A DNA stretch of 17,005 bases from JAYGED01 sp046582565. Lineage in GTDB: Bacteria > Pseudomonadota > Alphaproteobacteria > JAAXGF01. A program made the translations under genes and the position numbers. Under the pieces are notes generated by a model that saw only the letters and a program-made list of their open reading frames with translations, was not told the DNA's origin and made no database searches. The stretch covers positions 1 to 17,005 of the forward strand of contig JAYGED010000300.1 in assembly GCA_046582565.1 (NCBI GenBank), given 5' to 3'. Below are positions 7,315 to 15,524 of this stretch, piece after piece. The stretch's first letter is position 1. Each line of letters begins with the position of its first letter.

Positions 7315-9320
7315 ACACAATCCCGGGGCACGCTGGTTTCCCAGGTCTTGTGGTGGACGCGGTCGCCGTTTTCGTAAGCTTCGAGTTCGGCGCGGATGTG
7401 GAAGTTTTCCGCATCGGCCCACATCACCGTCCAGGTTTCCGTGCGCACCTGCCAATCGCCGCGCTCCAGTGTTTCGGTCCAATGGGTCTCCATGCGCGCG
7501 CTCAGCGGATCATGGGGCTTGATAGTGTAGGTTTCGCGGGCGATTTCGCCGGTCGCCAGGCCGAATTCGTCGGCACGGCGCTCGCCGAAATCATTGAGCA
7601 CCCGCACAATTAGTTCGCCGCTGGCCACATCGCGCTCGACGGTGCGGCTTTTGCGTGGCGCGCGAAGCTCCGTGACAGCCTGTGGCGGCGCCCCTTCCGG
7701 GTCCGGGAAGACCGGCGCCGTCTCGTCTCGAAGCGGGCGCAGGGGAAGCTCAAGCATACTCACGCCGCCATAGAGCGTCAGGGTGACCGGCTCGGGCGAC
7801 GGCCAGATCAGCGGCCAATAGGCGGTCGATAGGGCGAGGCGAATGCGATGGCCTGCTGCGAAGGAATGGGCCGCGTCATCCAGTTGAAGCCGCAGCCGGT
7901 AGCGCTTGCCGGGCTCCAGGATTTGCGGGTTCTCATGGCCGTCGCGGTGGCACAGATTGAGGACGCCGTAGGTGACGCGGCTCGAAGCGCCGCCCGGCGC
8001 CACATCGCACAACCGGGCTGCCAGGAAAGCCTGGGGCCGATCGACCGACAGCTCGACCTCGATCACCGGGGCGCCGAAGATCTCCGTTATTTCATCGAGG
8101 GGTAGGCTATCGAAAACCAGGGAGCCGGCGTCGTCCTCGCGTTGATCGGTCGGCATTTCGGGGCCCATCCACATAGCGCAAAAGGCGCCGCTAGCGACCC
8201 CTGTGGTCTGCGGCGAGCAGACAGTCAGCGCCGTCTCGGACGCCGCCTGGTCTCCCAGGCCGTCTCGGTTGAGGAAATAGATGCCGCGCTCGATGTTCGG
8301 CGATGGCCAGGCGGGCTCGGAAATCCAGCGTCCGGGTCGCTCGTCATACCAGGGCCGAGGCTCCGTGCTGTCTTGCATATAGGCGATATAGGCCGGATCG
8401 TCCGTGACCCCGGTATCGATGCCCTTGAGCCAGCAATCCCACCAGCGCAAGGACTCCTGCAGAAATCCGATGGCCGGGGCGGGCAGGGCAATATGGGGAT
8501 ATTTATGAGCCCAAGGGCCGGTCAGGCCTTTGACCGGCGCCGTTATCCCCGCCAGCAGCCGGGGCACCGCATTGGAATAGGCGTCGGCCCAGCCGCCGAC
8601 GGCGAACACCGCCGCCTCGATGGCGCTGAAATCTTCGCAGATCGAACCATGCTTCCAATAGGCGTCGCGATGGGGATGGCTGAGCCAGGTCTCGATCAGC
8701 AACGGCATATTTTCGAGCCGATTGAGCCAGCTCTCACGCCACTCTTCGCCAACCAGCTCCGGGTCCGGCGGGCGTGACGAATAGGACAGCATGGTCGAGG
8801 CCCAGCCCAGGTTTTCGCAGAGCAGGGCGCCGCCCTTGTAATGAATGTCGTCGGCGTAGCGGTCGTCGGTCGAGCAGACGGTGATGATCGCCTTCAGGGC
8901 CGGCGGCCGGCGGGCGGCGACCTGAAGCGCGTTGAAGCCGCCCCAGGATATGCCCATCATGCCGACCATGCCGCTACACCAGGATTGGGCGGCGGCCCAG
9001 GCGATTACTTCGAGCGCATCGTCCTGTTCCTGGAGCAGATACTCGTCATGCATGAGCCCGTCGGATTCTCCACTACCGCGCAGATCGACGCGCAGACAGG
9101 CATAGCCGTGACCGGCGAAATAGGGGTGGGTCAGGGCATCGCGCACGGCGGTGCCGTCACGCTTGCGGTAGGGCAGATATTCGAGAATCACAGGGACCGG
9201 GGCGTCCTCGGCATCGGCGGGGCGCCACAGACGCGCCGCCAGACGGCACCCGTCGGACAGGGCGATCCAATAGTTTTCAATCTCTTCGACCCGCCTGGGG
9301 AATTGTCCGACCGACTTCAT
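7311..9320 (-). CDS. CocE/NonD-family serine hydrolase (X-Pro dipeptidyl-peptidase S15 type)
   Basis: This 669-residue alpha/beta hydrolase has the architecture of the CocE/NonD family: an N-terminal hydrolase fold with a cap and a C-terminal jelly-roll (PepX_C-like, from about residue 350). The nucleophile motif is GISWGG with Ser125. The conserved EYLPYRKRD holds the Tyr usually forming the oxyanion hole (Tyr48). GGWADAY and GPWAHKY hold the likely acid and His of the triad. No signal peptide is visible, so it is probably cytoplasmic. The ATG at 9320 gives the family start MKSVGQFPRRVEEIENYWI; a TTG at 9356 would add 12 residues and was not preferred, although no clear ribosome-binding site precedes either. 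Family members cleave esters, amides or X-Pro peptides; the substrate here cannot be assigned. The stop codon lies in the CTAG of the 66-bp repeat. Confidence 0.9.
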   Translation of the reverse strand: MKSVGQFPRRVEEIENYWIALSDGCRLAARLWRPADAEDAPVPVILEYLPYRKRDGTAVRDALTHPYFAGHGYACLRVDLRGSGESDGLMHDEYLLQEQDDALEVIAWAAAQSWCSGMVGMMGISWGGFNALQVAARRPPALKAIITVCSTDDRYADDIHYKGGALLCENLGWASTMLSYSSRPPDPELVGEEWRESWLNRLENMPLLIETWLSHPHRDAYWKHGSICEDFSAIEAAVFAVGGWADAYSNAVPRLLAGITAPVKGLTGPWAHKYPHIALPAPAIGFLQESLRWWDCWLKGIDTGVTDDPAYIAYMQDSTEPRPWYDERPGRWISEPAWPSPNIERGIYFLNRDGLGDQAASETALTVCSPQTTGVASGAFCAMWMGPEMPTDQREDDAGSLVFDSLPLDEITEIFGAPVIEVELSVDRPQAFLAARLCDVAPGGASSRVTYGVLNLCHRDGHENPQILEPGKRYRLRLQLDDAAHSFAAGHRIRLALSTAYWPLIWPSPEPVTLTLYGGVSMLELPLRPLRDETAPVFPDPEGAPPQAVTELRAPRKSRTVERDVASGELIVRVLNDFGERRADEFGLATGEIARETYTIKPHDPLSARMETHWTETLERGDWQVRTETWTVMWADAENFHIRAELEAYENGDRVHHKTWETSVPRDCV

Positions 9321-9377
9321 GACCAACAGGGTTGGCGGAAACCAATCCCAGAGCAAGAAAATATTTGATTTAAATTA

Positions 9378-9420
9378 TTGAAAGCGGATTCGAGCTATGT
9401 AATATGATTCAGTGACATAG
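9378..9420 (+). promoter_or_regulatory. Candidate promoter and inverted repeat upstream of the YdcH-like gene
   Basis: In the 133-base divergent spacer (9321-9453) there is a possible sigma-70 promoter: TTGAAA at 9378-9383, a 16-base gap and TAATAT at 9400-9405. It would place a start point about 40 bases before the ATG at 9454. An inverted repeat CTATGT (9395-9400) / ACATAG (9415-9420) with a 14-base gap overlaps the -10 and could be an operator or a leader hairpin. The element match is moderate and untested. No clear promoter was seen for the divergent hydrolase. Confidence 0.35.
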
Positions 9421-9453
9421 TGAGTAAGTGGATATTTTTCGGGGGATTTGGTT

Positions 9454-9639
9454 ATGGCGTATGGCGAAGCGCGTGTTGCAGCGCTTTCCAGCAGCTTTAA
9501 AGCGCTGCAAGACAAGATCGAGTTTGAAGTGAATCTTCCCACGCCCGATACGGACAAGCTGGCCGGTTTTAAACGCAAGCTGAACCGTATCAAAGACGAG
9601 ATCGACGCCCATCGCATCAAGCTGGTCTCCGCGGTCTAA
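9454..9639 (+). CDS. Small YdcH-like (DUF465) coiled-coil protein
   Basis: This 61-residue, largely helical, charged protein matches the pattern of the YdcH/DUF465 family. It has an N-terminal helix (ALSSSFKALQDKI), an acidic turn with LPTPDTDKL, then a helix rich in Lys/Arg ending in the family hallmark KDEI (RKLNRIKDEIDAH). Members are small cytoplasmic proteins of unknown function. The ATG at 9454 has a GGGGGA ribosome-binding site 7 bases upstream; a TTG at 9448 is unlikely. Codons 8-19 hold a 12-bp perfect inverted repeat (9476-9487 / 9499-9510). The gene converges on the molybdoenzyme gene with only 9 bases between stops, and the two stops lie in a small CTAAC/GTTAG palindrome (9636-9652). 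It is one of the better-formed small genes here, but its role is unknown. Confidence 0.8.
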   Translation: MAYGEARVAALSSSFKALQDKIEFEVNLPTPDTDKLAGFKRKLNRIKDEIDAHRIKLVSAV

Positions 9640-9648
9640 CCGCTGGAG

Positions 9649-11964
9649 TTAGTCGCGCTGGGCGATATCGGGCGGATCGAAGGCTTCGACTCTAGGGGCG
9701 GGGCCGGCAAATTTCTCTATTTCCACCAGGGTTGTGTGGGCACTGGAGCCTTGAGCGAGGCGCGACGTGCCCTTATCCAGAGTCAACACATTGGGATTGC
9801 CGTGACGGTCGAGGCCGGCCGGGACCTCCGGGTCATACCAGGCGCCGGTCGGCAGCACCACGGCGCCACGCATCACCGCGGGGCTGACCCTGGCTCCGGC
9901 GAGGCAGGCGCCGCGATCGTTGAACAGACGGATCACATCGCCGTCGCTGATGCCGCGTAAGTCTGCGTCGTCGGGGTGGATCATCGCCGCCTCGCGCCCC
10001 GCCACCTTATCCGCCGTGCTGGTGGCGCCGCAGTCGAGCTGGCTATGGAGCCGCGTGGTGGGCTGGTTCGACACGAGATGCAGCGGATAGTCGTCGGCCC
10101 GCGACGCGCCCAGCCATTCGGCGGGTTCCATCCAGGTGGCATGGCCCGGACAGTCGTCATAGGCGAAGCCCTCAATTGTGCTTGAGTAAATCTCGATGCG
10201 CCCGGACGGCGTGCCTAAGGGATGGGACGTAGGATCGCGTCGAAAATCCTCGAAGATCACCCGATTGGGCTCGGCCGTCGGCAGCTCGATATGGCCGTCC
10301 GCCCAGAAGTCGTCGAACTCGGGAAGCTCTATGCGCTGCTCCGAGACGGATTGCCGGAAAACATCATAGAGATGGCGTAGCCAGGCGGCCTCGTCGCGGC
10401 CCTCGGTAAAACGGTCGTGAAAGCCCAGGCGCGCCGCCAGGCCGCTGAAGATGTCGTAATCGGCGCGCGCTTCGCCCCGCGGCGTCACCGCCCGATGCAT
10501 GGCGAAGATATGCGCATCGTTACTGGCGCGGCCGACATCGTTGCGCTCCAGCGCCGTGGTTGCCGGTAGCACGATGTCGGCATGGCGGGCGGTAGCGGTC
10601 CACCAGGGCTCATGGACGATCATTGTCTCCGGCTTCTTCCAGGCTTCGACCAGCCGGTTAAGGTTCTGGTGATGATGGAAGGGATTGCCGCCGCACCAAT
10701 AGACCAGGCGGATGTCGGGATAATGCAGAGCCTGGCCGTTGTAATCGAACGCACCACCGGGATTGAGCAGCATATCGGCGATGCGCGCCACCGGAATGAA
10801 GTCGGCCACCGGATTGTCGCCTTGCGGCAGGGTCAGGCCGGACAGCCGCTTGACCGGATTGCCCATGGAACCCTCGGCGGCATAGCCGTACCCGATACCA
10901 CCGCCAGGCAGGCCGATCTGGCCGAGCATGGCGGCCAGGGTCGCCGACATCCAATAGGGCTGTTCGCCGTGATCGCCGCGCTGGAGTGACCAGGCCAGGG
11001 TGATCAGGGTACGGCGGCCCGCCATGCGGCGCGCCAGCTCACGAATATCATCTGCCGCGATGCCGGTAATTGCCGAGGCCCAGTCAGCATTTTTGGGGGC
11101 GCCGTCCGTCTCGCCCATGAGATAGGGCTCAAAACGCTCAAACCCCTCGCAGTGGCTGGCCAGGAACGCCTCGTCATGGAGCCCCTCGGTGAACAGGGTA
11201 TGCGCGAGGCCGAGCATCAGCGCCGTATCCGTGCCGGGCCGCGCCGCCAGCCAGTGCGCATCGAGAAAATCGGCGGCGTCGGTGGCCAGCGGGCTGATAT
11301 TGACGAACTCGACGCCGTTTTCGCGCGCCTTCTTGAGCCAGCCGCGGGTCACATGGCGGCCGACGCCGCCGCCGCCGACCTGGGCGTTCTTGAGCGGCAT
11401 GCCGCCGAACATGACGACCAACTCGCTATGCTCGGCGATCACTGGCCATACGGTCAGGGAATCGAGCATGTCGAGGAACTTTGTGCCAAAGACATGCGGG
11501 ATGATGACCTGGGCGGCGGCGGTCGAGTAGCTGTTCTTCGAATAGCTGTAGCCGCCATGCTGATTGAGGAAGCGGTGGAGCTGGCTCTGGGAATGGTGGA
11601 AGCGCCCGGCGCTGGCCCAACCGTAGGAGCCGCCGAAGATCGCCGCATTGCCGTGCGCCGCCGCCACCCGATCGAGCTCGCCGGCGACCAGGTCGAGCGC
11701 CTGATCCCAGGGAACCGCGACGAAAGGCTCGGCGCCGCGCCCCTCACGGCTGTCCGGGCCGTTCTCAAGCCAGCCTTTGCGCACCATGGGCCGGTCGATG
11801 CGCACGCGATGATCGATCGCGTCTGTATAAGACTGACCGATCAGAGACGGATCGGAATCGTCCGCATCCGCATGGACCGCGACAATGCGGTCGTCCTCGA
11901 CCTCAATGTCATAGGCCCCCCAATGGGTATAGGTCTGGATACGCTCGCCTGCCGGTTTGTCCAT
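9649..11964 (-). CDS. BisC/TorA-type molybdopterin oxidoreductase, cytoplasmic
   Basis: This 771-residue molybdenum enzyme belongs to the DMSO reductase/TMAO reductase/biotin sulfoxide reductase branch. The protein begins directly with the THWGAY element. There is no Tat or Sec signal and no N-terminal iron-sulfur Cys cluster, so it resembles cytoplasmic BisC (similar length) rather than periplasmic TorA or DorA. Active-site features are GGSYGWASAGRFHH, with Tyr114 and Trp116 matching the known DMSO reductase residues, and NSYSTAAAQ, whose Ser147 matches the Mo-coordinating serine. The C-terminal cofactor-binding part ends with GNPNVLT and GTSRLAQGSSAHTTLVEIE, as in the family. Likely reaction: reduction of S- or N-oxides such as methionine or biotin sulfoxide. 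It follows mscS by 15 bases and probably shares its transcript. No dedicated redox partner gene is visible. Confidence 0.92.
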   Translation of the reverse strand: MDKPAGERIQTYTHWGAYDIEVEDDRIVAVHADADDSDPSLIGQSYTDAIDHRVRIDRPMVRKGWLENGPDSREGRGAEPFVAVPWDQALDLVAGELDRVAAAHGNAAIFGGSYGWASAGRFHHSQSQLHRFLNQHGGYSYSKNSYSTAAAQVIIPHVFGTKFLDMLDSLTVWPVIAEHSELVVMFGGMPLKNAQVGGGGVGRHVTRGWLKKARENGVEFVNISPLATDAADFLDAHWLAARPGTDTALMLGLAHTLFTEGLHDEAFLASHCEGFERFEPYLMGETDGAPKNADWASAITGIAADDIRELARRMAGRRTLITLAWSLQRGDHGEQPYWMSATLAAMLGQIGLPGGGIGYGYAAEGSMGNPVKRLSGLTLPQGDNPVADFIPVARIADMLLNPGGAFDYNGQALHYPDIRLVYWCGGNPFHHHQNLNRLVEAWKKPETMIVHEPWWTATARHADIVLPATTALERNDVGRASNDAHIFAMHRAVTPRGEARADYDIFSGLAARLGFHDRFTEGRDEAAWLRHLYDVFRQSVSEQRIELPEFDDFWADGHIELPTAEPNRVIFEDFRRDPTSHPLGTPSGRIEIYSSTIEGFAYDDCPGHATWMEPAEWLGASRADDYPLHLVSNQPTTRLHSQLDCGATSTADKVAGREAAMIHPDDADLRGISDGDVIRLFNDRGACLAGARVSPAVMRGAVVLPTGAWYDPEVPAGLDRHGNPNVLTLDKGTSRLAQGSSAHTTLVEIEKFAGPAPRVEAFDPPDIAQRD

Positions 11965-11979
11965 GAGTCTTCGCCTTAT

Positions 11980-13153
11980 TTACGTAATGGCCGCCGTATT
12001 CGCCGCCTGCGCTATCTCTATCTCCGGCCCGGGGTAGACTTCGGGGCGGCCGAAGGGCATCTTTTCCACATAGAGCGAGGTCGACGGGAAGGCGAATCCG
12101 GTGCCCGCGCCCTCGACGATCTCCTTGACCTTGTAGGCCAGGGCTTCCTTGATCACCATCCAGTCGCCCCACTTCGTGGTCATGGTGAAGCAATAGAACA
12201 TGATGTCGATGGACGAGCTGTTGAAGCTGTCCACATTGATCAGGGTGGTCGCCTTGGCCGGGTCGGTCTGGAAATCGTCGTTGCCGCGCACATAATCGGA
12301 GATGCCGGTGACGATCTCTTTTAACTGGGCCTCGCTGGCGGTGTATTCGATACCGATCATCCAATAAATGCGGCGATGGGTCATGCGCGAGAAATTGATC
12401 ACCGCATCGTCAGTCAGCCGGGCGTTGGGGATGGTGGCGAGCGACATATCGAAGCGCCTGATCTTGGTGGTGTGAAAGCCGATCTCCTCGACCGTGCCTT
12501 CCACGTCGGGGGTGCGGATCCAGTCGCCCTTCTCGAACATATGATCGAGGAAGATGAAAAAGCCGGCGAACAGATTGGAGATCAGGTTCTGGGCGCCGAA
12601 GGCGACCGCCATGCCGACCAGGCCGAGGCCGCCGAGCAGCGCCGCGACGTTGAAATCCCATTCTTCCAGAACCGCGACCACGCCCAGGCAAGCGACGACG
12701 AATTTGCCGAGCTTGGTAAAGAAGCCGCGCAAGCTGTCGCGCAGGCCGCTTGCGCCGAACACCCCGGTCAGCTTGTCGAGCATGCGGGACAACGGCTCAA
12801 CGCAGCGATAGACGGTCCAGAAGATGGTGAAGATAATCAGGGATCGCACCAGCGTGTCGATGAAACTGTTGACCGTTTCGGGGAACGGCGCCACCTCACC
12901 GGCGGCATAAATCCCCGCCACCACGAAGACGAAGCGCAGGGGCTCTTCAATAGCGGCGAGGATGGCGTCGTCGATATCCGTCTCGGTGCGCTTGGTTACG
13001 GTCTTGATGAAATGGATGATGAAGCGCGAAAATAGCCGCCTGAGGAACCAGGAACAGGAAGAAGATGGCGACAGCGGCTAGAACGTCGCCGAGACTGACG
13101 CCGAACATGCCGCTTGACCAGACGTCGTTGACTTTTTGCCAGAACCCCGCCAT
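11980..13153 (-). pseudogene. MscS-family mechanosensitive channel, frameshifted near residue 35
   Basis: This encodes a small-conductance mechanosensitive channel of the MscS family, an inner-membrane protein that releases solutes on osmotic downshock. The ATG at 13153 reads MAGFWQKVNDVWSSG and on through the first membrane helix to IFFLFL. The continuation FLRRLFSRFIIHFIKT, TETDIDDAIL and everything after is in another frame. One extra base near 13048 explains the break; repaired, the protein would be about 390 residues. The pore helix GMAVAFGAQNLISNLFAG and the beta-domain GDWIRTPDVEGTVEEIGFHTTKIR are intact. A restart at the ATG at 12924 would give 314 residues and lose the first two helices. 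The frame break may be real decay or a sequencing error. The molybdoenzyme gene follows at 15 bases. Confidence 0.82.
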
Positions 13154-13200
13154 TCGTTTTATGGTTAACCCCGTTGGTGTGAAATTTCGCCGGCATTATG

Positions 13201-13268
13201 GCACAAGCGGGCAGCTTGGCCACAAGCCTTGTGCGGAAGTTGCGGATGTTGTGCGGTCGCGTTATAAA
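13201..13268 (+). promoter_or_regulatory. Candidate promoter and TTGTGC/GCACAA motif cluster upstream of the OMP gene
   Basis: The 188-base divergent spacer between mscS and the outer-membrane protein gene carries a probable sigma-70 promoter: TTGCGG at 13240-13245, a 17-base gap and TATAAA at 13263-13268. Around it is a cluster of one motif in both orientations: GCACAA at 13201, CACAA at 13221, TTGTGCGG at 13229-13236 and TTGTGCGG again at 13249-13256. The last two are 20 bases apart, two helical turns. The inverted GCACAAG/CTTGTGC pair (13201-13207 / 13228-13234) could form an operator or hairpin. The predicted leader is about 65-70 bases with an AT-rich stretch. Confidence 0.4.
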
Positions 13269-13341
13269 GTCGGTTAAGAAATAATTAATAAGTCGTTAAT
13301 AGGCTGTTTTAAGAGGGAAGCAAACTACTCACTGAGATATA

Positions 13342-13971
13342 ATGAATGGATTGAAAACACTCGTTTTTTCGATCATCTCAACACTCATTCTAGCGGCCCC
13401 GCCCGCGGCGGCCGAGGTCGGTAAGTACGGCTTCTTCATGCATTTCTCCACCGTCGGCGAGCAGGTCGACGACTTCGAATACAACGATGAGCGTGTCGGC
13501 ATAATGCGCACCGCCGATTACGCCGCGGACTCCGCGGGCATGGTTCAATTCGGCTATAGCCTGGGCAATCTTCGCGCGGACGTGGAATTTGGCGTGCGCA
13601 CTCTGGACGTGGAAAACATCACCGGTGCGATCAACGGCAGCGGCGACATGAATGTCTACACGGCGATGATCAACGGCGCCTGGGACTTCCTCCCCATGGG
13701 CGACATGACGCCTTACCTAGCTTTCGGCTTTGGCGGCATCATGGGCGCCGGAAAAATCTCCTACACGGACAGCAACGGCGACGCGGATAAAGCGAACGCC
13801 GGCGATATCATGCCGACCGGCCATGTGGGCATCGGCGGCCGCTTCGCCCTCTCCGACTCGGCCGCCATGACGCTGGGTTATGCTTTCCTCATGGCGGCTT
13901 CAAACGCCGAAGACCAGGGCAGTGTCAGCCCGACTCACAGCGTGACCCTGGGTCTCGACTACAAGTTCTAG
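13342..13971 (+). CDS. Outer-membrane beta-barrel protein with Sec signal peptide
   Basis: The protein has 209 residues. A Sec signal peptide (MNGLKTLVFSIISTLILAAP then PAAA) is probably cleaved after residue 24. The mature part alternates hydrophobic and polar residues as in small 8-strand barrels: GYSLGNLRADVEFGV, PYLAFGFGGIMGAG, GHVGIGGRFALSD and SVTLGLDYKF. The C-terminal Phe is the BAM-complex recognition signature of outer-membrane proteins. It is probably related to the OmpW or opacity/OmpA-like porin families, but specific family membership is not certain. The spacer before the ATG at 13342 has only a weak GAG ribosome-binding site. The stop TAG at 13969-13971 lies in the first four bases (CTAG) of the 268-bp repeat, so the repeat's insertion may have set the end of the gene, although the barrel is completed by the Phe just before it. 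Confidence 0.82.
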   Translation: MNGLKTLVFSIISTLILAAPPAAAEVGKYGFFMHFSTVGEQVDDFEYNDERVGIMRTADYAADSAGMVQFGYSLGNLRADVEFGVRTLDVENITGAINGSGDMNVYTAMINGAWDFLPMGDMTPYLAFGFGGIMGAGKISYTDSNGDADKANAGDIMPTGHVGIGGRFALSDSAAMTLGYAFLMAASNAEDQGSVSPTHSVTLGLDYKF

Positions 13972-14235
13972 AGCATATTCCGATCTTATAGGACCATTTG
14001 ATGGTCCATAGGCGTTCATTCGGGTAGGCGCGCTGCGCCGCGCGATGCCAGAGCATCGGGCAAGCAGCGGAACGCCCCCGATGAGCGCCTATGGACCACC
14101 GAAGGCCGGGTTCTTTTGCCTCCTGGCCGCGTTCCGCCTCTCGACCGATGCTCTGCATCGCTCTTCGAAGCGCGCCTTGCCAGGAGACAAAATAATCCCG
14201 GTCAAATGGTCCTATAAGATCGGAACATGCTCTAG
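13968..14235. repeat. 268-bp MITE-like structured element with 31-bp terminal inverted repeats
   Basis: The termini, 13968-13998 and 14205-14235, are inverted copies over 31 bases with one mismatch, both bounded by CTAG (CTAGAGCATnTTCCGATC outermost). Inside are two further stems. Stem 1 pairs TGGTCCATAGGCG (14002-14014) with 14086-14098. Stem 2 pairs CCGGG (14106-14110) plus TTTTGCCTCCTGGC (14114-14127) with 14179-14200, one mismatch in the long arm. Each carries an apical hairpin: GATGC/GCATC at 14044-14057 and CGATGC/GCATCG at 14147-14161. The whole can close as a three-way junction. No transposase frame is contained; the open frame passing through it from 14045 is not a gene start. The element looks like a non-autonomous mobile repeat or a structured RNA/terminator unit. 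Family is not recognised. Confidence 0.75.
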
Positions 14236-14290
14236 GCACAACCGGCGACACGGCTTGTGGCGGCGCGGTGATCTCGCGTATGAAAGGGTC

Positions 14291-15514
14291 ATGCCGCACA
14301 CACCGCTCGCCATCTCCGCCGCCGAAGGGCGGCGTTTGATTCTCCATCTCAATGGCCTGTCCGGCGCGCCCAAGGGTCGTATGAACAGCTCGGCCTTGCT
14401 GGCGCTGATCGAGCACCTCGGCTTCGTCCAGCTGGATTCAGTGCAGGTGGTGGCGCGCGCTCATCACATGATCCTGTTTGCCCGCGCGCCAAGCTATCGG
14501 CCGGCCATGCTGCGCCGTCTGATCGAGAAAAAATGCGATCTGTTCGAACATTGGACCCACGACGCGGCGATCATCCCGACCGCCCTCTATCCCTATTGGC
14601 GGCACGCATTCCGGCGCCAGCAGGGTGCTCTCGCCAAGCGATTTCGGAAATGGCACGGGCCGGGCTTCGAGGACGCCATCGAGCGGGTGCTCGGCCATTT
14701 GCAGACCAACGGCGCGGTCATGTCGCGGGATTTTGCCAGCGAGCGGGAGCCCGGGGCGGCTGCGGGTTGGTGGGAATGGAACGACGGCAAGACCGCCCTT
14801 GAATTTCTCTGGCGCACGGGCCGTCTGGCCATCGCCAAGCGTCAGGGCTTCCAGAAGATTTATGATCTCGCCGAGCGGGTCATCCCGGAGGGCCCGCGCA
14901 ACGCCGAGGTCTCGCCCGAGGCCTTCATCGATTGGGCCTGCCAGGGCGCGCTCCAGCGTCTCGGCTTCGTCACGCCGGGTGAAATCGCCGGATTCTGGGG
15001 GCTGATCACCACCGCCGAGGCCAAAGCCTGGTGCGATGGTCAATTGGGCAAAGGCGGTAAAGTTATCCCCGTGGAAGTCGGCGCCGCCAAGAAGGCAAAG
15101 CCCCGGCGCCTGTTCGCCCGCGCCGATATCGCCGAGGCCATCGCCGCCGCGCCTCCGCCCCCCGGCCGCCTCCGCGTGATCAACCCGTTCGACCCTATCT
15201 TACGCGACCGCAAGCGCCTGGCCCGCCTGTTCGGCTTCGATTTCCGCATCGAGATTTTCGTGCCCGCGCCTGAGCGCCAATACGGCTATTACGTCTTCGC
15301 CCTGCTCGAAGGCGACCGCCTGGTCGGGCGCATCGACATGAAGGCCGATCAGGCCAAGGACCAGCTCGCCGTCGCCGCCCTCTGGATGGAACCCGGCCTG
15401 CGCCTCACGCCCGCGCGCCGCAAACGCCTGGAGACAGAGCTAAACCGCCACCGCCGCTTCACCGGCCTGGCCAACCTCACCTTCGCGGATGGGTTTCTTA
15501 AGCGGGACGGTTAG
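14291..15514 (+). CDS. YcaQ/AlkX-type winged-helix DNA glycosylase (HTH_42 family)
   Basis: This 407-residue protein is close in length to E. coli YcaQ (about 410). The family comprises winged-helix DNA glycosylases, including AlkZ and AlkX, that remove bulky or crosslinked alkyl purines; E. coli YcaQ acts on interstrand crosslinks. The characteristic region is VQLDSVQVVARAHHMILFAR. Its QLD (Gln47-Leu48-Asp49) matches the QxD catalytic motif of the YcaQ branch rather than the QxQ of AlkZ. FEHWTHDAAIIP follows, and the C-terminal part has RLRVINPFDPILRDRKRL and FRIEIFVPAPERQYGYY, conserved in the family. The ATG at 14291 was chosen because the frame upstream runs into the structured repeat. 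AAAGGG lies only a few bases before it, so the ribosome-binding site is imperfect. The repeat just upstream would separate the gene from any older promoter. Confidence 0.88.
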   Translation: MPHTPLAISAAEGRRLILHLNGLSGAPKGRMNSSALLALIEHLGFVQLDSVQVVARAHHMILFARAPSYRPAMLRRLIEKKCDLFEHWTHDAAIIPTALYPYWRHAFRRQQGALAKRFRKWHGPGFEDAIERVLGHLQTNGAVMSRDFASEREPGAAAGWWEWNDGKTALEFLWRTGRLAIAKRQGFQKIYDLAERVIPEGPRNAEVSPEAFIDWACQGALQRLGFVTPGEIAGFWGLITTAEAKAWCDGQLGKGGKVIPVEVGAAKKAKPRRLFARADIAEAIAAAPPPPGRLRVINPFDPILRDRKRLARLFGFDFRIEIFVPAPERQYGYYVFALLEGDRLVGRIDMKADQAKDQLAVAALWMEPGLRLTPARRKRLETELNRHRRFTGLANLTFADGFLKRDG

Positions 15515-15524
15515 GGCGGGCTGT

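Noticed and set aside
11152..12324. Long plus-strand open frame (390 codons) opposite the molybdoenzyme and mscS
   Set aside because: It is an antisense shadow: composition is typical of the complement of GC-rich codons (runs of His, Arg, Gly, Asp), no family motif is visible, and the minus-strand genes show clear conserved motifs.
14045..14290. Upstream in-frame extension of the AlkX-like gene
   Set aside because: It runs through the structured repeat, encodes no family sequence, and the normal family length is reached from the ATG at 14291.
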